The notes beneath the pieces were generated by a model, which saw nothing but the letters and a program-made list of their open reading frames with translations, searched no databases and was not told the DNA's origin. A stretch of DNA of 64,000 nucleotides, from positions 66,429,197-66,493,196 of the forward strand of contig OZ024829.1 in NCBI GenBank assembly GCA_964016985.1, read 5' to 3'. A program made the translations under genes and the position numbers. This document shows positions 1 to 9,203 of this stretch, in pieces. The stretch is from Anodontia alba (taxonomy: Eukaryota > Mollusca > Bivalvia > Lucinida > Lucinidae). Numbering within the stretch: the first letter of the stretch is position 1; every line of letters starts with the position of its first letter.

Positions 1-720
1 GAGATCTTTGGGACAAACAGAGGAGGTGAAAAAACTGAATGAGAAATATCAGGTATTGTCAAACATGGAAAATCTACAAGTACCAAAGGTGGATTCAGTG
101 ATTTGGAGGAATATTTCAGACAAAGGTAAAGCGGTGGATGCTGGGATTCAGAAAGCTGTGGCAAAATTCTAGCCAGGTATGTCAGCAGTTATTCAACAAT
201 TTGCTTTCCTTCACAAACATAAGAAAGAGATAAGAAAAACCCTCTACTGAAGGTTTGGAGACTCTCTAGAGATGCTGTTCTTTCCTTATCGCATGCTGTG
301 GCTGCATCTTGCAAAAAAGAAAGGATGCTATCAAACCTGATTTGGACTCTAAATTTCATGAGCTTTGTGAGCATCACACATGGTGTCTGCAACCCATCTT
401 TTTGGGGACAATTTGAACGCTAAGCTAAGAGAACTGGATGATACAAAGAAGTTTTCATTATCTAAGAAAACATTCAGTTATAGAAAGGACAGACAAAAGA
501 GATACAGATCCGGCAATCAAGCCACAGTACAGCAATTCCAGAAAGGGGAACCAGCCATCAAATCAGAAAAGAGACCAGGAAGGAAAAATGGGTGCAAAAG
601 CATCTGTAAAGGCAGTAACAAAATTTTCTGTAAGTAATTCAGATATTAATTATCAGAACTATTTGTCCTTTAATCTGGAAGATACCCCTGGAAATTTTAT
701 GGCAGGGAAGACTGAATAAC
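1..720 (+). pseudogene. DIRS-type retrotransposon gag-like region, decayed
   Basis: This is a broken ORF1 of a DIRS (tyrosine-recombinase) retrotransposon, cut by the window edge. Around 95-165 one frame reads VIWRNISDKGKAVD, and another around 330-440 gives PDLDSKFHELCEHHT followed in a shifted frame by LFGDNLNAKLRELDD. These resemble the PDL..KY..LC and LFGDDL segments of DIRS structural proteins. The pieces lie in at least three frames with stops and frameshifts between them, so no protein can be made. The RT/RNase H segment follows directly, which is the usual DIRS order. The assignment rests on my recognition of family motifs, not on a search. Confidence 0.6.
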
Positions 721-752
721 AATGGTGTAGAATCACTTCAGACAGATGAATT

Positions 753-2510
753 TTGAACACTATTTGCAATTATAAAGTAGAACTTTTTGAAAAACCAGAT
801 CAAATTTTTGTTCCATGTCCAATCAAATGCTCAGACTTGGAAACAGAAGAAATTAGCCATGAAATTTCAGAATTTATCAAAAAAGGCATCATTGAACCTT
901 TATTTGTCAATGATCCAGATGAGTTTATTTCTAAAATGTTTGTAAGACCAAAGTCTGATGGGGATATCCGGATTACTCTAAGTCTTAAACCATTTAGTAG
1001 GAACTACAATGTATGTAGACAAAATCCATTTCAAGATGGAGAGTTTGAAGTCTGCTGTGAAAACAATGATAAAAGACTGTTATTTTGCTTCTGTGGATCT
1101 CAAAGCTACATATTATTCTATAAAAATCAGGGAAATAGATAGAAATTTTTTTCGATTTTACTGACAAAGACAAAACTTTCAAGTTAAACATGGGCTTGAG
1201 TACATGGGCTTGAGTACATTGGCAAGAGTTTTTACAAAGATTTTAAAAGCAGTGTATACTACACAGATGGAAGGGTCATATCAGCACTGCTTATACTGAT
1301 GTCTCATATTTGCAAGGACTAACTGAGAAGGAATGTACACAGAATGTTTCAGAAAGGGTACATTTATTGGACAGTTTAGGGTTTACTGTACATGATAAAA
1401 AGTCAGTGTTAATTCCAACACAGGAAATTGTGTTTGTGGGCTTTGTGGAAATTGTTTCTGTGTCCATAACAGTACGATTACCGGATAAAAAGAAAGAAAT
1501 ATTATTAAAATTATGTAGGGCTGCGCTGAGAAGTTCTCACATGACTATTAGGTAATTTTCCAAGTTAACTGGGAAATTTGAAGCTACAGAATCAGGTGTA
1601 GTTAGGTTTTTTGTTTGTGTTGAGGTTTTACGGCCCAGTCAACCCAATGGGGATAGTTAGGTACAAACCATTGGAGAAAATAAAAGGATAAACAGCTGAA
1701 ATGCAATGGTGGCAATCTGGATGCTACAATGTACTTATCTATGACATGTCATCGTCATTTTCAGTGGTGGTTAGATAATTTACAAGCATGTTTTAAACTT
1801 TTCTCACATGGAAACCTGAGAAAGAACTTTTACAGATAGTTTGAAAATCAGTTGGGGTGCATATGATAGAACTCCCAACATTAAGACAAGTGGGCACTGG
1901 TCAGCTGAGGAGAATGAGGAACATATCAATTTTCTGGTATTAAAGGCGGCTTTCATGGGTTTTCAAGCCTTGTGTAGTGAAGATTTAAACATCCATGTAC
2001 TAGTATTTATAGATAATACCACAAGTTGGGCTTGCGAGGGAAAATGTGTAAATTGAATAATTTAGTGTCGGAAATTTGGGATTGGTGTACTGAGCGGAAA
2101 ATTCATTTGAGTATCAGTTATGTGGCAGGTACTTTTAACACTGAGGTTGATGAACTCTCGCGCAAGATTAATGATGATTTATAATGGGCAGTAGATGAAG
2201 AAATTTTTTATTTGCATCTAGTTTGAACCATGACCTTGAAAATTATAAGTCTTTTACGCCAGATCCAAATGCAGTAGCAGTAGATGCATTTTCCATATCT
2301 TGGTCTAACCAATTTGTGTATATTTTTGCATCTTTCAGCACCCTGAATACGGTTCTGTGGAAAATAGTGGAGGATGAGACAGAAGCACTTGTGATAGCTC
2401 CTCTGTGGATAACACAAAGTTGGTGGCCACAGCTATCCAGTGAAGCTTCCGTTGGCACAAAATTTTTTGTATCAGCCAAACAATCCAATAAACATGACAA
2501 GTTTTTCTCT
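753..2510 (+). pseudogene. DIRS-type reverse transcriptase / RNase H, decayed
   Basis: This is the polymerase region of the same DIRS remnant, in several frames. At 840-990 it has EISEFIKKGIIEP and FISKMFVRPKSDGDIR, like the fingers of DIRS RT. At 1290-1555 it has YTDVSYLQGLTEKEC and LLDSLGFTVHDKKSV. The polymerase Y-x-D-D box therefore reads YTDV, so one catalytic aspartate is lost. RNase H-like segments follow (SGHWSAEENEEHINFL near 1890, then a D-N-T-T at about 2010), then a C-terminal PDPNAVAVDAFS and WITQSWWPQL stretch at 2260-2430. Frameshifts and a SINE insertion at 1608 break it. The methyltransferase and tyrosine recombinase ORFs of complete DIRS elements are not seen downstream. Confidence 0.75.
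1608..1653 (-). mobile_element. Truncated SINE (GTTTTACGG family), with target duplication
   Basis: A 46-bp piece contains GTGTTGAGGTTTTACGGCCC and matches the tail end of the SINE copies at 16140 and 53594. It is flanked by the 9-bp direct repeat TAGTTAGGT (1599-1607 and 1654-1662). The tail points to the minus strand, so the copy is 5'-truncated, as expected from LINE-driven retroposition. It interrupts the DIRS polymerase. Confidence 0.65.
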
Positions 2511-2581
2511 TAGTACAAGTTTTTCTCTTAGTACATCAGGAAAACATTTTTCTCCAATCATTTCCAGAGAACAAACTATTA

Positions 2582-2943
2582 CCGTATTCGACCTAATTAC
2601 CGCACATACTCCTATAAGCGCACAGTCAAGCAATTCCGTACTCTTCAGATTACAGCCAGTGTAGTTTTTGTCTACTTCTTTATAAAGGCATATGTTGTGG
2701 GTACCCATTTGAATTGCATCGACTTGTCAACGCAATTCAAATGAGTACCCACAACATATGCTTTTTTAAAGAAAATCAGAAAAAAAGAAAACACAATAAC
2801 ATCGCATAAGCATCATTTGATAAGTCCTTCACTGATCTTTGTTTTAGTGTACCCTTAATATAGGTGGATACATATTTTACCATAAGTTTTCCAGTAGTTT
2901 TGAAAAAGCTAAGCGCACGGTGCAGTAATTAGGTCGAATACGG
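2582..2943. mobile_element. TA-flanked MITE with CCGTATTCGACC inverted repeats
   Basis: The ends are inverted copies of CCGTATTCGACCTAATTAC (left at 2582, right complement ending 2943), each bordered by TA (2580-2581 and 2944-2945). A secondary GCGCAC motif lies just inside each end. There is no ORF. TA duplication with short TIRs fits a Tc1/mariner-type MITE. Confidence 0.7.
2685..2764. repeat. Near-perfect hairpin
   Basis: Arms of about 33 bp (2685-2718 and 2732-2764) pair around a short loop; the arm contains CATATGTTGTGGGTACC. It sits inside the TA-flanked MITE. The GTGGGTAC core is shared with the foldbacks at 3270, 19688 and 63915. Confidence 0.8.
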
Positions 2944-3269
2944 TATGATTTTGTATTTATTATAGTTGTATATAAGCAGAACGGCAGATTAAAGGGACTC
3001 TGAAAGGAGACTTTTCATTATTACACAGGCCCCTTTTCAAGGTGTTGCAGGACCGACTATTTCTCGTTGGGTTAACTCTCTTACGAAGGAAGTAGGGATT
3101 GACATTTGAAATTTTACAAAAATGATGTGGATACTTATTTGTGTGGTGCATGTATATACTGAACACATACAATCCTGGATGTATATTTCAACTGACAATT
3201 GTACATGTATATATTGGAGAGAAAACAGGAACTTACAACACATTACAAAAACATATTCATATATATAGA

Positions 3270-3512
3270 ACATTTCTAGTCCAAAACCTGAAAATTTTCA
3301 GATAAAAAACTTTGATATTTCTCATATTTCTGCACGAAACATATATTGTAGGTACTTGTTAGAACCGCCGCGGAGAGCCAGTTCTAATGAGTATCCGCAA
3401 TCTATGTTTTTGAGCAGAAATGAGAAAAATAATATTTACCCCTTTAAATCCGTTTTACTATATAAAAGTGGGGTTTAAGGGGGTCAAAATTATTTAGGCA
3501 TGTTTTCGTGAT
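3270..3512 (-). mobile_element. Foldback element, family X copy 1
   Basis: A central hairpin pairs about 3312-3366 with 3380-3430 (GAGCAGAAATGAG arm end). The flanks include AAAAGTGGGGTTTAAGGGGG and GGCATGTTTTCG. The whole segment is the reverse complement of 19688-19955, which defines it as a dispersed foldback element of about 250 bp. Confidence 0.7.
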
Positions 3513-3740
3513 GGGTTTCTGGACCAGATGAGTATATAAATTTTCCTCTCCAGATTATTTAATACAGCCTAGGATATCATGGAAGTAAGTGTTATGATTT
3601 ACATTTCATGGTTTACATGAGTTATTTTTGCAGTTTATGCAAACAGTGTGGACAGGAGATAATTGTTTCAGCAAATGTTACTTGGACTCAGCAACTCTAA
3701 AATCCCTTTGGGGACTATAAGGGTATATATGGGGAATGAA

Positions 3741-3999
3741 ATCGATAGATTAAATTACACAGTAATTTGAAATTTGATCAAGACCTCATACACCATAAAT
3801 GCTCTTAGGGTTCACATACCCACCCAATGCACCCAGCCCATGTCTAATGGGTTTGCTGTGTCAAGGTTCATTTGCTGGGCTCATAAGTATGATCTTCCAG
3901 CTGTCTTGTGACTTGTGAACCCTAAGGGTATTTATGGTATATGAAGTATTGATCAAACTTCAACTCACTTTGTAATTCTCATTTAATCTATCAATTATC
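3741..3999. mobile_element. MITE with ~70-bp terminal inverted repeats
   Basis: The left arm (3741-3812, with GATAGATTAAAT and CCTTAGGGTTCACA-like ends) is mirrored by the right arm (about 3913-3999). The arms enclose about 100 bp of unrelated loop and there is no ORF. No target duplication is certain. Confidence 0.7.
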
Positions 4000-4181
4000 T
4001 AGTCCTCAGTAGCATTTTATAGCAAACCAGAGGCAGCTGAATTTCATTAAGAAATAGTATTCTCAAATAACAAAAAGTACAAGTAAGGTTATATCAAAAG
4101 CAGCTCAGGTATCAACCTTTAAGGATATTTTATAGAAACTTATTTCCCAATTCTACCTTTAGCACTCCATAGGCAAATATA

Positions 4182-4352
4182 GCAAATGACAATTGATGAT
4201 ATTTTTCTTATTTTTTTTTTTTCTAGAAAGTAGGGTTTGACATTTTATATAAACAGTCCCCTTAGTAAACAATTGGCATTAAATATCTTATTCTACTTTC
4301 TAAAAACAATAAAAAAAATGTCATCTGCTGAAATTTCAATCCAGCATGCTTA
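4182..4352. mobile_element. Hairpin element, family Y copy 1 (diverged)
   Basis: The copy runs from a CAAATGACA-type end through TTTTTCTTATTTTT and AGGGTTTGACATTT to a TGTCATCTGCTGAAATTT end. It belongs to the commonest palindromic family of the window (better copies at 30880, 33350 and 50130). Confidence 0.6.
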
Positions 4353-4587
4353 GCATATATTTGGTCTTAAATTAGAACAAGTATGATACAATATCATACA
4401 GCTAGATATAATATATCATGATATCTAGATCAACATCAATTTGTCACGTGTTCATTCCACTTGGCCTTTTGTGTATGACTGAAGCAAAATAAACCCTTAA
4501 ACACCCAAGAAAAACTGCATCTGAAAATGTAGTCTGCTTATGTCATCTGCTGAATATTCTTGCAAACTTTCAAACCTATTTTTGCAT

Positions 4588-4672
4588 ACAGGCAAACAGT
4601 GTGGACCCAGATCAGACTGCTCCTAAAGGAGCAGTCTGATCTGGGTCCACACCATTTGCAAAAATGACTTAA
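4588..4672. mobile_element. Hairpin element, family Z, best copy
   Basis: Arms CAGTGTGGACCCAGATCAGA and its complement meet at CTCCTAAAGGAG, giving an almost perfect hairpin of about 80 bp. At least seven other copies of this motif occur in the window, many as single degraded arms. Confidence 0.8.
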
Positions 4673-4879
4673 AATCACAAGCAGATGACAAAGCAGACGA
4701 CAATAGTTGTGATTGGCGCTTTAAGGGTTAAAAGAGTTACCCGGTAGGATGTTCTGACCAATATTCTGATAGGCAGAAAATGTCCTGTTAACTTTCAAGG
4801 AAAACAACAGAAGCAGCATAGCTTCAGACTGGAATCAGAATATTTAGGGGATTCACAACAAACATACATGACAACTCAC

Positions 4880-4936
4880 CAATCAAAATAAGACTCCAGT
4901 TTCAAAAATTCAGTAACTTCCCAACAATTCAGGTAT
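4880..4936 (-). CDS. Weak candidate internal exon (minus strand)
   Basis: On the minus strand one frame is open here and reads NCWEVTEFLKLESYFDW before a strong donor (G|GTGAGT). The acceptor is poor (CCAATAG). An alternative acceptor 20 bases in would start the exon in the phase left by the exon at 6752-6839. It could be the next exon of that gene, or chance. No family is recognised. Confidence 0.25.
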
Positions 4937-5210
4937 CTATTGGATCAGCAATTTTTGGTTTTATTTTCACACCAATTGGTGCAAATAAATTACTGACTAT
5001 ATTTTCATTTCCCAAATATCTTTAAACATATAATATCAGTTTGCAGCAGTGTCGTTTAGCTACGTGCAGATGTAGTTCTTTTAAGTTGAAATCACCCTTA
5101 ACCTCTCTATTCATAGGCTTTTCAAAAGTTATGATCAGATGGCAAAAAAAGTGGCCATTTTATGATTTTGGTAATATTAACTACACATTTTTTTTGCATC
5201 TTAAAATGTA

Positions 5211-6444
5211 ACAAGAGCACATATAGGGAGGGGGAGGTAAGGGGGAGGGAGGGGGGGGTAAGGGGGTGGTAATATATGCCTGTTTAAAATTTTTTAATGG
5301 TACCCCATCTATATTACTGGACAAAGGCATAAAATATGTGGACCTTTACAAATGTAGGCTTGTTATGTTAGCCAATGGCGGCCATGACTAAATAGGTATC
5401 AAGGAAATCTGTTGAATATGTATGGTACGTACAAGATCAGTCAAAAATTTAATCACAGGGAAGTAACTCAGAAATTGAGAAATGGAGAGCAATCTTTTTT
5501 GTATGTGACAGACTATAGTTACCTTGTTATGGCGCACACAAGGATAGTCTGAAAAAAAATTTATCAACGGGAAGTAACTCAGAAACTAAGAAAGGAAGAA
5601 CAATAATTTTTGTAAGTGACATGCCATCTTGGCCTCATACACCTCACTATAAAGTTTCATCAAAATATCTCTTAGGGTTACCTAGATATGGCGAGCACAA
5701 AAAAGTTTATGCTGGACAGACAGACAAAATATGTGTAAGGGTATCAAAGTTATGGAGTGCACAAGGATGAGTCTACAATTTCTGCTTCAGGGGAGATAAA
5801 TACATAACAAATGATGTGAGAGTTGTCTCTCTTGCAAGCAACACACCTACTGGTCTTCCTCTTTATCCCTACCAAACATTATCAAATTATCTCAAACAAT
5901 ATGGGGGTTATGCCTGCACAAGATTTTGTTTTCAGGGGAGATAACTACATAACGAAGATAGTAAGGTTGTCTCTCTTGCACGCGACATGCCTACTGGTCC
6001 ACCTCTTCATTCCTACCAAATATTACCAAAATATGTGTAAGGGTATCAAAGTTATGGAGCACACAAGGATGAGTCTACAATTTCTGCTTCAGGGGAGATA
6101 ACTACATAAAGAATAAAGTGAGAGTTGTCTCTCTTGCATGCGACACGCCTACTGGTCCTCCTGTTCATCCTTACCAAATATTATCAAATTATCTCAAACA
6201 GTATGGGAGTTATGGCCTGCACAAGCTTTCGGCTTCAGGAAATAACTACATAACGAAGACAGTCAGAGTCATTTCTGTTGCACGCGATATGTCTACTGGT
6301 CCTCCTCTACATTCCTACCAAATATTATCGAAATATATCTAAGGGTATCAAAGTTATGGAGCACACAAAGATGCATCTACGGACAGACAGGCGGATGCAC
6401 GCCATGCTGATTGCTATATCCCCTGAACCTATCGGTCGGGGATA
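5211..6444 (+). mobile_element. Pearl/HINE-like element, GGGGAGATAACTACATAA units
   Basis: It starts with ACAAGAGCACATATAG, passes a G-rich tract, then carries units of about 150-170 bp containing AGTTGTCTCTCTTGCA and TACTGGTCC. A GGACAGACAGG tract comes next and the element closes at a hairpin with stems TATCCCC and GGGGATA (about 6415-6444). The head, tandem core and terminal hairpin are the architecture of Helentron-type non-autonomous elements. The short ORFs here are repeat-unit readings, not genes. Confidence 0.55.
5221..5271 (+). other. G-run tract with quadruplex potential
   Basis: Six or more runs of three or more G lie within 50 bases, just after the head of the repeat element. Confidence 0.6.
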
Positions 6445-6559
6445 AAAATGAGGCAAGCATACAAAAGACTGTCAAAAGGTGTGTTATTGACTTGCAATAG
6501 TTTTTCAGTGGTGATTCTGAGTTTGAAGTCATTCAGGGTGATAGTAAATGTAATTTTGG

Positions 6560-6669
6560 TATAATTTAAACACTGCATTCCTGAGAGGGTGACAGAAAGC
6601 TTTGCCTATAGGTTGATAATCATTTCCTCAGGGTGAGCACCCTCTCAGAAATGTAGTATTTATATAATG
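6560..6669. mobile_element. Short palindromic MITE
   Basis: Inverted arms around CTGCATTCCTGAGAGGGTG and CACCCTCTCAGAAATGTAG pair over about 28 bp with an AT-rich loop. No other copy is seen in the window. Confidence 0.65.
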
Positions 6670-6751
6670 GTGTCTGCAACAATTCTGCTTTAGCAGAACT
6701 AATGGCTGACTGATAGACTACCATAAAAGTAATGAGAGTATGATATACTAC

Positions 6752-6839
6752 CTATCTGTAGGAGATTAGCATTGTCACTGAAGTAAGCTCCTAGCATCAG
6801 CTGACCAATCATAGCCAGATTAGTGTCCTCACAAAGAGC
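6752..6839 (-). CDS. Putative internal coding exon, unknown protein
   Basis: This is an 88-bp open segment between a good minus-strand acceptor (TTTTACTACTTTCAG) and donor (ATAG|GTAGTA). Only one frame is open; it starts in phase 0 and encodes 29 residues, among them CEDTNLAMIGQLMLGAYFSD. It would leave one base for the next exon. Amino-acid make-up is protein-like with no low-complexity bias, unlike the repeat ORFs nearby. It lies in single-copy sequence between a MITE and a hairpin. I infer that it belongs to the same minus-strand gene as the exons at 25085 and 26621, but linkage is unproven and the family is not recognised. Confidence 0.5.
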
Positions 6840-6842
6840 CTG

Positions 6843-7573
6843 AAAGTAGTAAAACAAGATTACTTTCATATGGGATTATTTTACTGGCATAAATTGGGTT
6901 CATCATCTCCATTAACCCTTGTCATGCTGAATAAATTAAAAGGCCATCCCCACTTCTAATTTACAGCCAATCAGAGCTCTTGATCCAGAATTTTGATACA
7001 AATTCACAAACATAATGACAAACAGTGCAGATCCAGATCAGTTGGCTTCTGAAGAAGCCAAATCTGGATCCACACTGTTTGCAAAGTCAGGGTATATCCG
7101 GGTTCAACAGCACTAGGGTTAATCCTTGGAGTACCATTCAAAATTATAGCAGACACATTCTATTATTTTTTTTTCTCCAAGAAAATAAGGTTTTAAATTT
7201 CATGTGAATCATCTGCTAGGCAGAGAGAGGATACAAATGATATGTCAAGCCTTATTTTCTAGGGAAAAAATCAAAATGTCACCTGCTTCTGTTGTGACTG
7301 GTCCTAAGTTAAAGACTGACTCAGAAGAATCTCACAAAGGGGACTGGATACACTTTCAGGGGAGGCAACTCCTTCAGAATACCCTCCTGAGATGTTTCTT
7401 AATGAATACACAGCTGTTTTCTCACAGAGATCAAAGAAAAACCATTTACATGAAAATTGCACTTATATAGAACTATCTTAGTCCACTTTACTGAAAGTAC
7501 AAGATGACCCAGACTTCTAAGAATGTTGAATACTGACTGGCCAATTAACACTGAAAGCACCATATAAAATTGT
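6843..7573. other. Non-repetitive stretch, probable intron, with one hairpin
   Basis: It holds a family Z hairpin at 7018-7086 (arms CAGTGCAGATCCAGATCA and complement around CTTCTGAAGAAG). No convincing exon is seen in the rest. Confidence 0.5.
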
Positions 7574-7750
7574 TGCAGATGTTATTTTCAAATTTATTTT
7601 TTTCTATTTTTCAGGCTTGAAATTTCATGTGAACTGTCTGTAGCTGACAGTTCACATGAAATTAAAAGTCTTAGTTTCTCTGAAAAATTAAAAAAAAAAA
7701 AAAAAAAAATAGAATCATCTGATGCTGTTGTGACTTGTGCTGTAAGGGTT
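7574..7750. mobile_element. Hairpin element, family Y, variant with GCTGTAAGGGTTAA flank
   Basis: The arms TTTCATGTGAACTGTC and GACAGTTCACATGAAAT are near perfect and are followed by a poly(A) tract. The outer flanks carry GCAGATG and CATCTG. Related halves occur at 39200 and 49830. Confidence 0.65.
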
Positions 7751-7977
7751 AAAAGTGCAAAGCAAAATATATAAGAAACGATTTTTACTGAATCTGTACT
7801 GAAGCTGATAACTAAATACATTTATTTATCTCATCTAAACCCTTCAATAGTCTCTTCTGAAAGTTAAATTTTCATTAATAAGAAATTACTATCGATAATG
7901 TCTGCCCCATTTGCAGGACCTGCAGGGCTTTTATCCAAGGTTTCAACTGAACAAGAGGCTCATGGACTATTACTCAC

Positions 7978-8027
7978 TCTCCTGAACATACATGTATTCG
8001 CAGAAGCCATGTAAAAGTTTTCCATTG
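7978..8027 (-). CDS. Candidate small internal exon (minus strand)
   Basis: A 50-bp segment sits between the acceptor ACTTACTTGTCAG and the strong donor GA|GTGAGT. All three frames are open. The frame that enters the exon at 6752-6839 in phase reads MENFYMASANTCMFRR. The donor lies in sequence that resembles a decayed pearl-like head (ACAAGAGGCTCATGG), so the site could be repeat-derived. Confidence 0.35.
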
Positions 8028-8115
8028 CTGACAAGTAAGTATCCAGGTAAGATTTTGGTACTCTAGGGAAAAGCCCTTATCCATCCATATTAATTCTTAG
8101 AACTCTGGGTAAAAT

Positions 8116-8270
8116 TTTCAGCAGATGACATTTTGAAATATTTTTCTTATTTTTCCCCAGAAAAGAGGATTTGACATTGCATGCAAAATGTCTCTAATAT
8201 GCAAATTGTCTCCACTGGAGACAAATGGAGACAATTTGCATGAAATGTCAAATCCTCTTTTCTGGGCATA
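8116..8270. mobile_element. Hairpin element, family Y
   Basis: From GCAGATGACA through CCAGAAAAGAGGATTTGACA to GTCTCCACTGGAGAC and back through the complementary arm. The arms exceed 40 bp with few mismatches. The right outer end is missing. Confidence 0.75.
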
Positions 8271-8339
8271 TACTGCACAAAAACCACACAGGTGTTTTTG
8301 GGGCACGTTTTTCTCCATAACAGAAACAGAGGAAACATT

Positions 8340-9203
8340 TAAAATATATAAGGAAAACTCTAAAATGGACTGAAACAGAATGAAACAAATGAAACAGACC
8401 AATAGCAGTTCCCATTGATGTTCAGTTTCATTCGTTTCATTTGTTACGAAACAAGACGAAACAGACCAGAAGCCTTGGTAAGTGTTTGTTACGGAACAGG
8501 GTGAAATGAAATGTAACATTCACCCATTTCTGTTTCGTAACAAATGAAACAAATAAGATATGTAGGAAAAACTCTGAAACAGGATGAAACAGACCAAAAA
8601 CCATGGTCAATGCTTGTTACAAAACAGGGTGTAACGATATGAAACAATGAAACAGATACATTTTTTTTTTATAAACCCATTTCTGTTTCGTAACATATTA
8701 AATGAATAAGATATATAGGGAAAACACCGAAACAGGATGAAACAGACTAAAATAACTTTTTCAATGCTCGTTACGAAACAGGGTGTAATGAAATGAAATG
8801 ATGAAACAGAAACATTTTTTTATAAACCTATTTCTGGTTACAAAACAAAATGAAACGAATGAGATATATAGGAACAATGCATGTTACAAAACAAGATGTA
8901 ATGAAACGAAACGATGAAACAGACACCTTTTTTTTTTATTCACCCATTTCTGTTTCGTAACAAATGAAACGAATAAGATATATAGGAATAAACTCTGAAA
9001 CAGACCAAAACAACTTGTTCAATGCTTGTTTCGAAACAGGGTGTAACAAAATGAAACGATGAAACAGATACATTTTTTTTATAAACCCATTTCTGGTTAC
9101 GAAACAGGGTGAAACAAAATGTAACAATGAAACAGATTTTTTTTTTTTTTTTATAAACCCATTTCTGTTTCATAACAAATGAAATGAATAAGATACATAG
9201 GAA
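8340..9203. repeat. GAAAC-rich ~150-bp tandem array, segment 1
   Basis: Units of about 150 bp contain CTGAAACAGGATGAAACAG, GTTACGAAACAGGGTGTAA and CCCATTTCTGTTTCGTAAC. The array resumes at 12423 and 15612, so it was one block before two insertions. ORFs here encode repeat peptides only. Confidence 0.85.

Noticed and set aside
4741..4860. Segment after ATTCTGATTCCAG on the minus strand as an exon after 4880-4936
   Set aside because: In the phase required by the preceding candidate it hits a stop within 12 codons.
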